DNA from: JBNAGF01 sp049801055
GTDB taxonomy: Bacteria > Pseudomonadota > Alphaproteobacteria > Rhodobacterales > Rhodobacteraceae
Assembly: GCF_049801055.1 (NCBI RefSeq)
Contig: NZ_JBNAGF010000014.1
Location: 73,183-137,182 of the forward strand
DNA: 64,000 bases
Direction of reading: 5' to 3'
Part shown: in pieces, positions 34,319-42,502 of the stretch
Layout: each line of letters opens with the position of its first letter
Position numbering within the stretch: position 1 is the first letter of the stretch
Made by a program: the position numbers and the translations under genes
The notes under the pieces: generated by a model
What the model was told of the DNA's origin: nothing
Databases searched by the model: none
Seen by the model: only the letters and a program-made list of their open reading frames with translations

Positions 34319-35833
34319 TTAGGCGGTTTCAACTTCCTTGCGTTTTTTCAGCATCTTCGAGACCAGCGGATAGCTGACCAGACCGATAGCGATCAGGATG
34401 CAGATCAGCGAGATCGGGCGCTCAAGGAAGGTCATCGGATCACCCTGGCTGGAAATCAGCGACTGACGCATCGAACGCTCGGTGAGGGGCCCAAGAACGA
34501 TAGCCAGAACCGCCGGAGCAACCGGGTAGTTGAGCTTGCGCAGAAGATAGCCCGCGATACCCAGACCCAGCATCAGGTAGGTGTCGAACATCCGGTCGGT
34601 CGTTGCGAAGACACCGACAACACAGAGGATGAAGATGATCGGAGCCAGAACGCTGAAGGGCATTGCCAGAACTCGGATGAAGACCGGGATCAGCGCGATG
34701 TTGAGAACAACGGTCATGAAGTTCGCGACATACATCGAGCCGATCAGGCCCCAGACGAAATCCGGGCTCTCAGCGAAGAGCAATGGACCAGGGCGCAGAC
34801 CCCAGATGATCATGCCACCCAGCAGGATCGCGGTAGTCGGCGAACCAGGAATACCAAGTGTCAGCATCGGCAGCATAGAGCCGGTGGATGCCGCATTGTT
34901 GGCGGCTTCCGGTGCAGCGACACCCGCCACATTGCCCTTGCCAAAGCTGTCGCCATCCTTGGAGAAGCTCTTGGCCAGCCCGTAAGACATCAGCGATGCA
35001 GGGGTTGCGCCGGCCGCGGGCAAGGTGCCCACAAAGAAGCCCAGCACGGAACCCATCGTCGAAACCGGCAGGTATTTCTTAACCTGAGCCAGATTGTTGA
35101 TGATCTTCTTGAAGCCTACTTCGACCTTGTGCATCTGGATTTTGCCCTTGGTATGCTCGAGCGTCCAGATCATCTCACCGATCCCGTAGATGCCGATAGC
35201 AAGAACCAGGAAGGGGATACCACGCTGGAATTCGACAAGTCCGCCAAAGATCAGGCGCGGCTGACCGGAGATGATGTCGAACCCGACGGCAGCCAATACA
35301 AGGCCAACCATGATCGAAAAGATGGTTTTCGGAATGTCATCGCCGCCCAACCCGATGAAAGTCGCAAATGCCAGAAGCATGAGGGCAAACTCTTCCTGCG
35401 GGCCGAATTTCAGTGCGAACTCCGCCAGCGGCGGCGCAAAGCCGGTGAACAGGATGACCGAGATCGTGCCACCGATGAACGAGGCGATCGCCGCAGCCAT
35501 CAGGGCCTGGTCCGCTCGTCCGGATTGGGCCATCGGTCGGCCATCGAACACGGTGGCAACGGCGGTCGAGGCACCCGGAATACCCAGAGTAATCGAGCTC
35601 ACCGCGCCGCCATACATAGCACCGTAATACAACGCGGCAAGAAAGATGATAGCGGCGGTTGGCGGCACCAGAAAGGTGACCGGAAGGAGGATTGCAACGC
35701 CGTTGACCGATCCGAGGCCGGGCATGGCACCGATGAACAACCCGGCAAAGCAGCCAAAGAAGATCATCGCGAGGTTGAGCGGCTCGAACGACTGGAGAAG
35801 CCCGGCGCCCAGCAAACTTAAAATGGAGTCCAT
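34319..35833 (-). CDS. tctA: Tripartite tricarboxylate transporter large membrane subunit TctA
   Basis: A 504-residue membrane protein with 11-12 helices and the TctA signatures GAMPGLGSVNGVAILLPVTF near the N terminus, YYGAMYGGAVSSITLGIPGASTAVATVFDG (about 68-98) and LTLGIPGSPTTAILLGGM in the second half, which mirror each other as an inverted repeat. It forms the translocation unit of a proton- or sodium-driven, binding-protein-dependent importer with TctB and TctC. It is last in the minus-strand string that starts with gntR-oxc, which makes oxalate or a related small dicarboxylate a candidate substrate. Confidence 0.92.
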   Translation of the reverse strand: MDSILSLLGAGLLQSFEPLNLAMIFFGCFAGLFIGAMPGLGSVNGVAILLPVTFLVPPTAAIIFLAALYYGAMYGGAVSSITLGIPGASTAVATVFDGRPMAQSGRADQALMAAAIASFIGGTISVILFTGFAPPLAEFALKFGPQEEFALMLLAFATFIGLGGDDIPKTIFSIMVGLVLAAVGFDIISGQPRLIFGGLVEFQRGIPFLVLAIGIYGIGEMIWTLEHTKGKIQMHKVEVGFKKIINNLAQVKKYLPVSTMGSVLGFFVGTLPAAGATPASLMSYGLAKSFSKDGDSFGKGNVAGVAAPEAANNAASTGSMLPMLTLGIPGSPTTAILLGGMIIWGLRPGPLLFAESPDFVWGLIGSMYVANFMTVVLNIALIPVFIRVLAMPFSVLAPIIFILCVVGVFATTDRMFDTYLMLGLGIAGYLLRKLNYPVAPAVLAIVLGPLTERSMRQSLISSQGDPMTFLERPISLICILIAIGLVSYPLVSKMLKKRKEVETA

Positions 35834-35868
35834 TGGAACTATCCCTGTTGATTACTGACTGACCGGCT

Positions 35869-36396
35869 TCACGACATGATCGCGTAGCGGAAATCGTCGA
35901 TATGCAGGAAGATGTTCTCGAAGAACGGCAACCCACGCGGCAGGTATTTGTTTAGTGCGACTTCAAAGAGCATGTAGATCGCGACCGGCATACCGAAGAC
36001 GACTGACAACGTCAGAGGCCAGCTATGCCGTCCGATCCCTTTTACGTAAAACAGGAGGAACAGCATCATCGAGAAATAGAGACCGATAATGTTGGTCAGC
36101 ACGAGCAGGAAGAAGATCGCAGCAATGGTGATCCCGACCATGAACACAGTTTCCGGATCGATATACGGCTCTTCGTTGCGCGATTCAGGTGTTGTGCCCT
36201 GAAACCAGCGCACGATTGTCCAGACCGACGCAAGCGCCATACCTGTGGCCAGCCAGAACGGCCACATGCCCGCTCCTGGGCCACGCCCTTCGACCCAACC
36301 GATGGTCAGATCATCGCTTATTACGTTCCACATCAGCCCAAAGGAGGCGAGCAACAAAAACACCCCCATGATCAACTCAGCTGTACGAACAGACAT
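35869..36396 (-). CDS. tctB: Tripartite tricarboxylate transporter small membrane subunit TctB
   Basis: A 175-residue protein with four hydrophobic helices, starting MSVRTAELIMGVFLLLASFGLM. It contains GRGPGAGMWPFWLATGMALASV, the GxG...P.W motif usual for TctB. The start at 36396 has ggagga 5 bases upstream; the longer frame enters the intergenic hairpin region. It lies between tctC and tctA as in other TTT operons. Confidence 0.88.
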   Translation of the reverse strand: MSVRTAELIMGVFLLLASFGLMWNVISDDLTIGWVEGRGPGAGMWPFWLATGMALASVWTIVRWFQGTTPESRNEEPYIDPETVFMVGITIAAIFFLLVLTNIIGLYFSMMLFLLFYVKGIGRHSWPLTLSVVFGMPVAIYMLFEVALNKYLPRGLPFFENIFLHIDDFRYAIMS

Positions 36397-36509
36397 GATA
36401 TTCCTCCACACCCGGATAAAAACGGTGTTCCGCTGGCAACCGGTAGATTTCAGCCATTGCGATTTCTGGCGAAACCGCCCCGGTGACATCCGGGCCGTAT
36501 TTCTGTGAC

Positions 36510-36538
36510 TCTCCGGTCGGGGCGTTCCCGACCGGAGA
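36510..36538 (-). other. Stem-loop between tctC and tctB
   Basis: A perfect 12-bp inverted repeat with a 5-base loop begins 12 bases after the tctC stop. No T-run follows, so mRNA stabilisation or partial termination is likely, as at the tauA-tauB junction. Confidence 0.6.
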
Positions 36539-36549
36539 CATTGGTTTGG

Positions 36550-37533
36550 TTACTTCGACATGATCGCGTCGGCGCCGACGGCTTCGATCAGCTCAACATG
36601 ACGCTTGAGCTGCGAGTCGTGGAACGCTGCAAGATCGTCACCCGAGATCCACTCGTCACAGGTCAGACCATCCGAGGTGCAGTAGTCCTGCCACTCCTGG
36701 CTGTCGAACAGTTCCTTGAACAGGTTCTGATACCAGGCCACCGCTTCGGGATCCATTCCGGCCGGACCGGAGATCGAACGCTGCATGTAGTACTCGATGT
36801 CCACACCCAGTTCTTTTGCAGTCGGCACGTCCTCGAACGGCGCCGTACGTGTGCCGTTAAACTGCACGAGCGGCTTGGAGTTTCCGGCGCGCCAGAATTC
36901 CATCTGCTCAGACGGGTTGTTCACGGTCGAGTCGATCTGGTTGCCGACAAGGTTCTTGGCAACCGTGCCGCCACCTGGGAACGGGATATAGGTTACGTTG
37001 TATCCCAGTTCTTTTTCCATCATCGCCGTCAGGATCGAGTCTTCCTGGCCCGAACCGGTGCCACCGACTTTCCAGGTGCCGTCGGCACCCTTCACCGTTG
37101 CAACATAACTATCGAGATCGGTGATGTCGTCACGTTCGGTGTTCACCCAGAGAAGGAACGTGTCCATCGCCATACGTCCGATCGGTGCGAACGAGGTGAC
37201 GTCGATTGCCAGTTCTTCCTGAATGATCGGAGTGGTGTAGAAGCTGTTCAGAGCGACCAGCAGCGTGTGGTTGTCGCCTTCCTTGCCCTTGATATACGAC
37301 AGGGCTTCGGCGCCGGATCCACCGGGCTTGTTGATCGGAATAAACGGCCTGGGGCTCAATCCTTTCTTTTGGATAAGACCCTGAAGCAAGCGAGCGATCT
37401 GGTCGGCGCCGCCTCCGGTTCCTGCCATGATAATGAACTCTACCGGCTTACGCGGTTGCCATTCCGCCATCGCTGCCGGAGCGCTGATTGCCAGCGCTGC
37501 TGCTGTCATCGTCAGAGTTTTCCAAAGTTTCAT
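36550..37533 (-). CDS. tctC: Tripartite tricarboxylate transporter substrate-binding protein TctC
   Basis: A 327-residue periplasmic binding protein of the Bug/TctC family. The signal peptide is MKLWKTLTMTAAALAISAPAAMA. The mature part has VEFIIMAGTGGGADQIARLLQ (family loop that holds a carboxylate) and a second-lobe segment YNVTYIPFPGGGTVAKNLVG. The start at 37533 follows agggagga closely. It lies downstream of usp by 144 bp, on the same strand as oxc-frc-fhs. The ligand is not known; C2-C6 carboxylates are typical. Confidence 0.9.
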   Translation of the reverse strand: MKLWKTLTMTAAALAISAPAAMAEWQPRKPVEFIIMAGTGGGADQIARLLQGLIQKKGLSPRPFIPINKPGGSGAEALSYIKGKEGDNHTLLVALNSFYTTPIIQEELAIDVTSFAPIGRMAMDTFLLWVNTERDDITDLDSYVATVKGADGTWKVGGTGSGQEDSILTAMMEKELGYNVTYIPFPGGGTVAKNLVGNQIDSTVNNPSEQMEFWRAGNSKPLVQFNGTRTAPFEDVPTAKELGVDIEYYMQRSISGPAGMDPEAVAWYQNLFKELFDSQEWQDYCTSDGLTCDEWISGDDLAAFHDSQLKRHVELIEAVGADAIMSK

Positions 37534-37677
37534 ATTGTCCTCCCTAGGAACGGCCATTTTTGGCCAAATTCGGTTAGCTTCCACCATGATGTGCCTGGCT
37601 GATTGCCGAGGTGACATGGTTGTCAAAACGGAATTGGAACTAAGATCTCCTCCTCTTCTTAAGTTCATTGCTTACTG

Positions 37678-38541
37678 TCAGTGGACCATCACAACCGGGA
37701 TTTTCGCTTCGGCAACAATGGTTGCCGAGTTGCCTCCCAGCAGAGATTCCCGCTCGTAACTGTCGTGGTATGCGCCCATGACCAACATATCGGCGCCAAC
37801 CTCGCTACACTTGGCGAGCAACTGCCGGCCGACATTGCCAGTGGCAGCAAACTGCACGATTTGAGAGTCGACGCCGCGGCGCGCGAGGTAGTCGCTGAAC
37901 TCTTCTGCCGTCGCCGAATGCTCGGACTTGCCGCCGGTCAGGATCGTTACCGCTTCGGCCGTTTCGATGAGCGGCATCGCCATCGCAACAGCCCGGCTTG
38001 CTTCCAGAGAGCCATTCCACCCTACTGCTACGTGGTGTCCCAGATTGAGCGGGATATTGTCGCTGTCCGAACAAACCAGCACCGGCCTTCCGGACGAAAA
38101 CAGGGCTGATTTCAATGTATTGAAACCCAGATCTTCTTCTTTGCTCGGTTTGGCAACACAGATGAGATCGGACAGTCGCCCGAAGTGACGCACCGCGTCC
38201 ACCTGTTTTCCTTCGTATTCGTAGAACTTGGCGGTGGCCGTGTTCAACTCGGGATCTTGTTCGGGGACGCCATGTTTTACAGCGTCCGCCGAGAACTTGT
38301 CGTGGATGAAGTTTTCTTCCGTATCCGCGCTTCGCTGAGTAGCCTCTTCAATCTGCTTGCGCAGAAAACCCGGGATAACGACGCCATAAGGCATCATGTC
38401 CTCGGCCTTTGGGTGGCAGTGCACAACCTTGATATGTGCACCAAAGCGCTTGGCCAGCGCCGCGGCGTGGGCAAAGAGCACAGGCCCCCTGCCGTCACCG
38501 CGAACAGGCATCATGATTGTATGAAGCGTGCTGCTGGCCAT
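37678..38541 (-). CDS. Tandem universal stress protein
   Basis: A 287-residue protein with two Usp domains: HTIMMPVRGDGRGPVLFAHAAALAKRFGAHIKVVH first and HHVAVGWNGSLEASRAVAMAMPLIE second. It ends with the ATP-binding pattern VMGAYHDSYERESLLGGNSATIVAEAKIPVVMVH. Its ATG overlaps the fhs stop by one base (TGATG), so it is translationally coupled to fhs. The role is unclear; a link to C1/oxalate stress is inferred from the operon only. Confidence 0.85.
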   Translation of the reverse strand: MASSTLHTIMMPVRGDGRGPVLFAHAAALAKRFGAHIKVVHCHPKAEDMMPYGVVIPGFLRKQIEEATQRSADTEENFIHDKFSADAVKHGVPEQDPELNTATAKFYEYEGKQVDAVRHFGRLSDLICVAKPSKEEDLGFNTLKSALFSSGRPVLVCSDSDNIPLNLGHHVAVGWNGSLEASRAVAMAMPLIETAEAVTILTGGKSEHSATAEEFSDYLARRGVDSQIVQFAATGNVGRQLLAKCSEVGADMLVMGAYHDSYERESLLGGNSATIVAEAKIPVVMVH

Positions 38542-40208
38542 CAGAACAATCCGTCAATCAGGCCATCGTCGTTGATGCAGATCGCTTCCGCCGACGGGAC
38601 TCTTGGCAGACCCGGCATGGTCATGATCTCACCGCAGATCACCACGATAAATCCTGCGCCTGCACTCAACCGCACTTCGCGAACCGGCAGGCTGTGGCCG
38701 TCCGGAGCACCGCGGCGGTTGGGATCCGTGGTGAAAGAGTACTGCGTCTTGGCCATGCAGACCGGCAGATTGCCGTATCCCTGGTCTTCCCAATCCTTCA
38801 GCTGCTTGCGGATCTTGGCATCAGCCAGAACCTCGTCTGCGCGATAGATGCGCTTGGCGATGGTTTCGATCTTCTGGAACAGCGGCATTTCGTCAGGATA
38901 CAGAGGTGCATACTGGGCAGCTCCGCTTTCGACAATCTCGACCACCTTGTTGGCGAGGTCGATGGTTCCCTTCGAACCTTCGGCCCAGTGCTTGCAAAGA
39001 ACCGCCTCGGAGCCCTGACCGGCGACATAGTCCTTGATCGCCTGCACCTCAGCATCGGTGTCGGTGACAAAGTGGTTGATCGCGACGACGGTCGGAACAC
39101 CGAACTGCTTGAGGTTTTCAATATGGCGACCGAGGTTCGGGCAACCCTTTTCGACCGCATCGACGTTTTCCTCGCCCAAGTCGTTCTTGGCCACGCCACC
39201 GTTCATCTTCATGGCGCGCACGGTCGCAACGATGACCACGGCCTCAGGCTTGAGACCTGCCTTGCGACACTTGATGTCCATGAACTTTTCAGCGCCGAGA
39301 TCGGCCCCAAAGCCCGCCTCGGTCACAACATAGTCGGCCAGTTTCAGCGCCGTTGTCGTTGCGACGACCGAGTTACAGCCATGCGCGATGTTGGCGAACG
39401 GGCCGCCATGCACAAAGGCCGGATTGTTTTCGAGCGTCTGCACAAGGTTCGGCTGCATGGCCTGTTGCAGCAGAACGGTCATCGCGCCGTCTGCCTTTAT
39501 ATCACGGCAGTAGACCGGGCTGCGGTCGCGACGGTAGGCGACGATGATATCGCCAAGACGCTTTTCCAGATCCGCAAGGTCATTGGCCAGACAGAGGATG
39601 GCCATGACTTCCGAAGCCACGGTGATGTCAAAGCCGGCCTCGCGCGGGAAACCGTTGGCAACACCGCCAAGGTTACAGACGATCTGGCGCAAGGCGCGAT
39701 CGTTCATATCCATCACGCGTCGGTAAGCGACGCGGCGGATGTCGATCTGCTGCTCATTGCCCCAGTAGATGTGATTGTCCAGCATTGCGGCCAGCAGGTT
39801 GTGAGCGCTTGTGATCGCGTGGAAATCGCCAGTGAAATGAAGGTTCATATCCTCCATCGGTACAACCTGAGCATATCCGCCGCCGGCAGCGCCCCCCTTC
39901 ATACCGAAACAGGGCCCAAGCGATGCTTCTCGGATACAGATCGCCGCGTTCTTGCCAATGGCGTTCAGACCATCACCCAGACCCACGGTCGTGGTTGTTT
40001 TGCCTTCGCCGGCAGGTGTCGGGTTAATGGCGGTCACCAAGATCAGGTGTCCGTCCTTCTTGTCCTGCTGAGCCTTGATGAACTCTTCGGAAACCTTGGC
40101 CTTGTCGTGGCCAAAGGGAAGCAGATGCTCGTTAGGAATGTTGAGCTTTGCGCCGATTTCCTGGATCGGTTTCTTTTTTGCGGCGCGGGCAATTTCAATG
40201 TCAGACAT
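38541..40208 (-). CDS. fhs: Formate--tetrahydrofolate ligase
   Basis: ATP-dependent conversion of formate plus THF to 10-formyl-THF, reversible and so able to yield ATP. The 555-residue enzyme shows the P-loop TPAGEGKTTTTVGL near residues 64-77, FGMKGGAAGGGYAQVVPMEDMNLHFTGD, and the C-terminal GAGFIVVICGEIMTMPGLPR typical of Fhs. The ATG at 40208 follows ggaag. It is downstream of the formyltransferase-like gene by 29 bases. In this operon it connects formate from formyl-CoA metabolism to folate-bound C1 units. Confidence 0.95.
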   Translation of the reverse strand: MSDIEIARAAKKKPIQEIGAKLNIPNEHLLPFGHDKAKVSEEFIKAQQDKKDGHLILVTAINPTPAGEGKTTTTVGLGDGLNAIGKNAAICIREASLGPCFGMKGGAAGGGYAQVVPMEDMNLHFTGDFHAITSAHNLLAAMLDNHIYWGNEQQIDIRRVAYRRVMDMNDRALRQIVCNLGGVANGFPREAGFDITVASEVMAILCLANDLADLEKRLGDIIVAYRRDRSPVYCRDIKADGAMTVLLQQAMQPNLVQTLENNPAFVHGGPFANIAHGCNSVVATTTALKLADYVVTEAGFGADLGAEKFMDIKCRKAGLKPEAVVIVATVRAMKMNGGVAKNDLGEENVDAVEKGCPNLGRHIENLKQFGVPTVVAINHFVTDTDAEVQAIKDYVAGQGSEAVLCKHWAEGSKGTIDLANKVVEIVESGAAQYAPLYPDEMPLFQKIETIAKRIYRADEVLADAKIRKQLKDWEDQGYGNLPVCMAKTQYSFTTDPNRRGAPDGHSLPVREVRLSAGAGFIVVICGEIMTMPGLPRVPSAEAICINDDGLIDGLF

Positions 40209-40237
40209 GGTTATTCTTCCGGTGTTAAAGGTGACGA

Positions 40238-41155
40238 TTATTTGCCGAGCGTGGCGCCGGGTTCCAGCCCAACGGACGCTGCCCATTCCGAAGCAGAGAT
40301 CTTTCCTTCTCCGGCCGGACGTACTCTTTTAATGAGGATGCGACCGCCGACACATTGGACGGACACGCCTTCATCGGTGATTTCCCGGACGCGGCCCGAG
40401 ATCCCATCGCCCGGAACCGGGACGCAATCGAAAACGCCGACTTCAACGCCGTCGAGAGTTGTCCATGCTCCTGGAGCAGGGTTTGTGCCGCGGATCAGGT
40501 TGTAAACCTGGCCAACAGGCCGATGCCATTCGATCCGGGCGTGGTTCTTGTTGCAGCGCCGTTCGTACGTCGCCTGGCTTTCGTCCGGTACAATCCTTGG
40601 CGGATTCCCGTTGCGGAAAAGGTCACAGACTGTCAGCACGCTATCGACCGCATGCGGGTAGATCTTCTTGAAGTAGAGATCGATCACAGTGTCGTTTGGA
40701 CCGATCTCGCATTCCCACTGCAAAAGGCTGTCACCTTCATCGAGGCCATCCGACGGATAGAACCAAGAATACCCTGATTTAGTGGATCCCATGATGATTG
40801 GCCAATTCACTGCCGACGGCCCCCGATGCAAGGGCAGCAGAGACGGATGGAAGCAGATGGATCCATGGGTTGGTGTATCCCGTGCAGCTTCCGGCACGAA
40901 GACATTAACGAACGCCATGACCATCAGATCGGCATTGAAACTTGCCAGTTGATCCAATGCTGCCTGGTCATCAAAATTTGCGGGTTGATGAACCGGCAAC
41001 CCTTTCTCCAGAGCAAAATCCTTGATCGGGTCGACCGGCTTTCCCTCTTTGTCGGGCTCACAATACACGGCCACCACTTCATCGGTTCCGGTATCCAGGA
41101 GCTTTTCAAGCACATCTTTCCCGAAGGCTTGCTGCCCCATCACGATTAGTCGCAT
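40238..41155 (-). CDS. Formyltransferase/10-formyl-THF hydrolase-like protein (ALDH1L N-terminal domain type)
   Basis: A 305-residue protein resembling the N-terminal domain of eukaryotic 10-formyltetrahydrofolate dehydrogenase (ALDH1L) more than Fmt or PurN. It matches around MGQQAFGKDVLEKL, VVAVYCEPDKEGKPVDP, the catalytic HGSICFHPSLLPLHRGPSAVNW (His then Asn/His/Asp region) and DGLDEGDSLLQWECEIGPNDT. A C-terminal OB-like domain follows (PGAWTTLDGVEVGVFD). It lacks the acyl-carrier and aldehyde dehydrogenase domains. Being between frc and fhs, it could hydrolyse 10-formyl-THF or transfer a formyl group between CoA and THF. Assignment as methionyl-tRNA formyltransferase is unlikely. Confidence 0.75.
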   Translation of the reverse strand: MRLIVMGQQAFGKDVLEKLLDTGTDEVVAVYCEPDKEGKPVDPIKDFALEKGLPVHQPANFDDQAALDQLASFNADLMVMAFVNVFVPEAARDTPTHGSICFHPSLLPLHRGPSAVNWPIIMGSTKSGYSWFYPSDGLDEGDSLLQWECEIGPNDTVIDLYFKKIYPHAVDSVLTVCDLFRNGNPPRIVPDESQATYERRCNKNHARIEWHRPVGQVYNLIRGTNPAPGAWTTLDGVEVGVFDCVPVPGDGISGRVREITDEGVSVQCVGGRILIKRVRPAGEGKISASEWAASVGLEPGATLGK

Positions 41156-41212
41156 TTTTTCCTCCCATTGATCGGAGGCCGCTTCTTCGCGGCATCTCCG
41201 TCAAGATTTGGT

Positions 41213-42487
41213 TTATTCGGCAGCTTCTTTGTTCACCTGCCCGACCGCGCCAGAGTCGATGACACGGGCCAGATCCTCGCCGTCATAACCGAGAACCTGC
41301 TGCAGGATTTCCGTCGTATGCTCGCCCAGCAACGGGGAGCGTGTGACTTCGACCGGGCTTTCCGAAAGCTTGATCGGGCAACCAACCGAGGTGTAACGGC
41401 CGCGTTCGGGGTGATCGACGTCGACAATGGTTCCGGTGGCGCGCAGGCCATCATCTTCCATGATTTCCTTGGTCGAAAGGATCGGGCCAACAGGAATGTC
41501 CAACGGATTGCAGATATCCATGACTTCGAACTTGGTCTTGGTCATCGTCCACTGTTCGATGCGCTCAAAAATCGCATCAAGCTTATTCAGACGTTCCGGC
41601 GGTGTCTTGTAGCCTTCCTTGTCCTTCCAACCCGGCTCACCGATCACATCGCATACTTTGTCCCAGACGGCTGCCTGAGTAATGAAATACGTGTATGCGT
41701 TGGGGTCAGTTTCCCAGCCCTTGCACTTGAGAATGCGACCGGGCTGACCGCCACCGGAGTCGTTGCCAGCGCGCGGTGTTGCGTCTCCGAATTCGATGCC
41801 GGCGCCATACTGCGAGTACTCCTTGAGCGGACCGGCCGCGAGACGCTGCTGGTCGCGCAGCTTCACTCGGCAAAGGTTGATCACGCCATCCTGCATCGGC
41901 GCCAAAACTTTCTGGCCCTTGCCCGTCCGGGCAGCCTGAAAGAGTGCGGTCACGATGCCCAAGGCCAGATGCAGCCCGGTTCCGCTGTCTCCGATCTGCG
42001 CACCCGTCACAATTGGAGGACCGTCAAGGAAACCCGTGGTCGAGGCCGAACCGCCAGCGCATTGCGCAACGTTTTCGTAGACCTTGCAGTCTTCGTACTT
42101 ACCCGGGCCAAACCCCTTGACCGAGGCCAGGATCATCTTTGGGTTGATCTCCTGAATGCGCTCCCAGGTGAAGCCCATACGATCCAGCGCGCCGGGGGCA
42201 AAGTTCTCGACCATCACATCGCATTCTTCGATCAACCGGGTCAGAACTTCCTTGCCGGTCTCGTGCTTTGAATTCAACTCGATCGACCGCTTATTGTGGT
42301 TCAGCATCGTGAAGTAGAGCGAATCCGCGCCGGGAACGTCTACAAGCTGCTTTCGGGTAGCGTCACCAACACCGGGACGCTCCACCTTGATTACATCTGC
42401 ACCGAACCAAGCCAGTAGCTGGGTACAGGTCGGCCCCGACTGAACATGCGTGAAATCGAGGATCTTGACGCCTTCAAGAGCTTTCAT
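41213..42487 (-). CDS. frc: Formyl-CoA:oxalate CoA-transferase
   Basis: A class III CoA transferase that moves CoA from formyl-CoA to oxalate, giving oxalyl-CoA and formate. The 424-residue protein has the family start LEGVKILDFTHVQSGPTCTQLLAWFGADVIKVE, VENFAPGALDRMGF, and the catalytic Asp near residue 169 in TGAQIGDSGTGLHLALGI. FRC-like features include the glycine-rich GNDSGGGQPGRILKC. It is 15 bases downstream of oxc, the usual partner. Other family III transferases exist, but the pairing fixes the assignment. Confidence 0.93.
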   Translation of the reverse strand: MKALEGVKILDFTHVQSGPTCTQLLAWFGADVIKVERPGVGDATRKQLVDVPGADSLYFTMLNHNKRSIELNSKHETGKEVLTRLIEECDVMVENFAPGALDRMGFTWERIQEINPKMILASVKGFGPGKYEDCKVYENVAQCAGGSASTTGFLDGPPIVTGAQIGDSGTGLHLALGIVTALFQAARTGKGQKVLAPMQDGVINLCRVKLRDQQRLAAGPLKEYSQYGAGIEFGDATPRAGNDSGGGQPGRILKCKGWETDPNAYTYFITQAAVWDKVCDVIGEPGWKDKEGYKTPPERLNKLDAIFERIEQWTMTKTKFEVMDICNPLDIPVGPILSTKEIMEDDGLRATGTIVDVDHPERGRYTSVGCPIKLSESPVEVTRSPLLGEHTTEILQQVLGYDGEDLARVIDSGAVGQVNKEAAE

Positions 42488-42502
42488 CTTACCTCTCCCA
42501 GA

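Noticed and set aside
36505..37602. A 365-residue plus-strand frame opposite tctC
   Set aside because: tctC has a signal peptide, family motifs and a ribosome site; the other strand has none.
38517..40505. A 662-residue plus-strand frame opposite fhs
   Set aside because: The opposite strand encodes formate-THF ligase with all its motifs; the plus frame is Val/Asp/His/Arg-rich noise without a start site.
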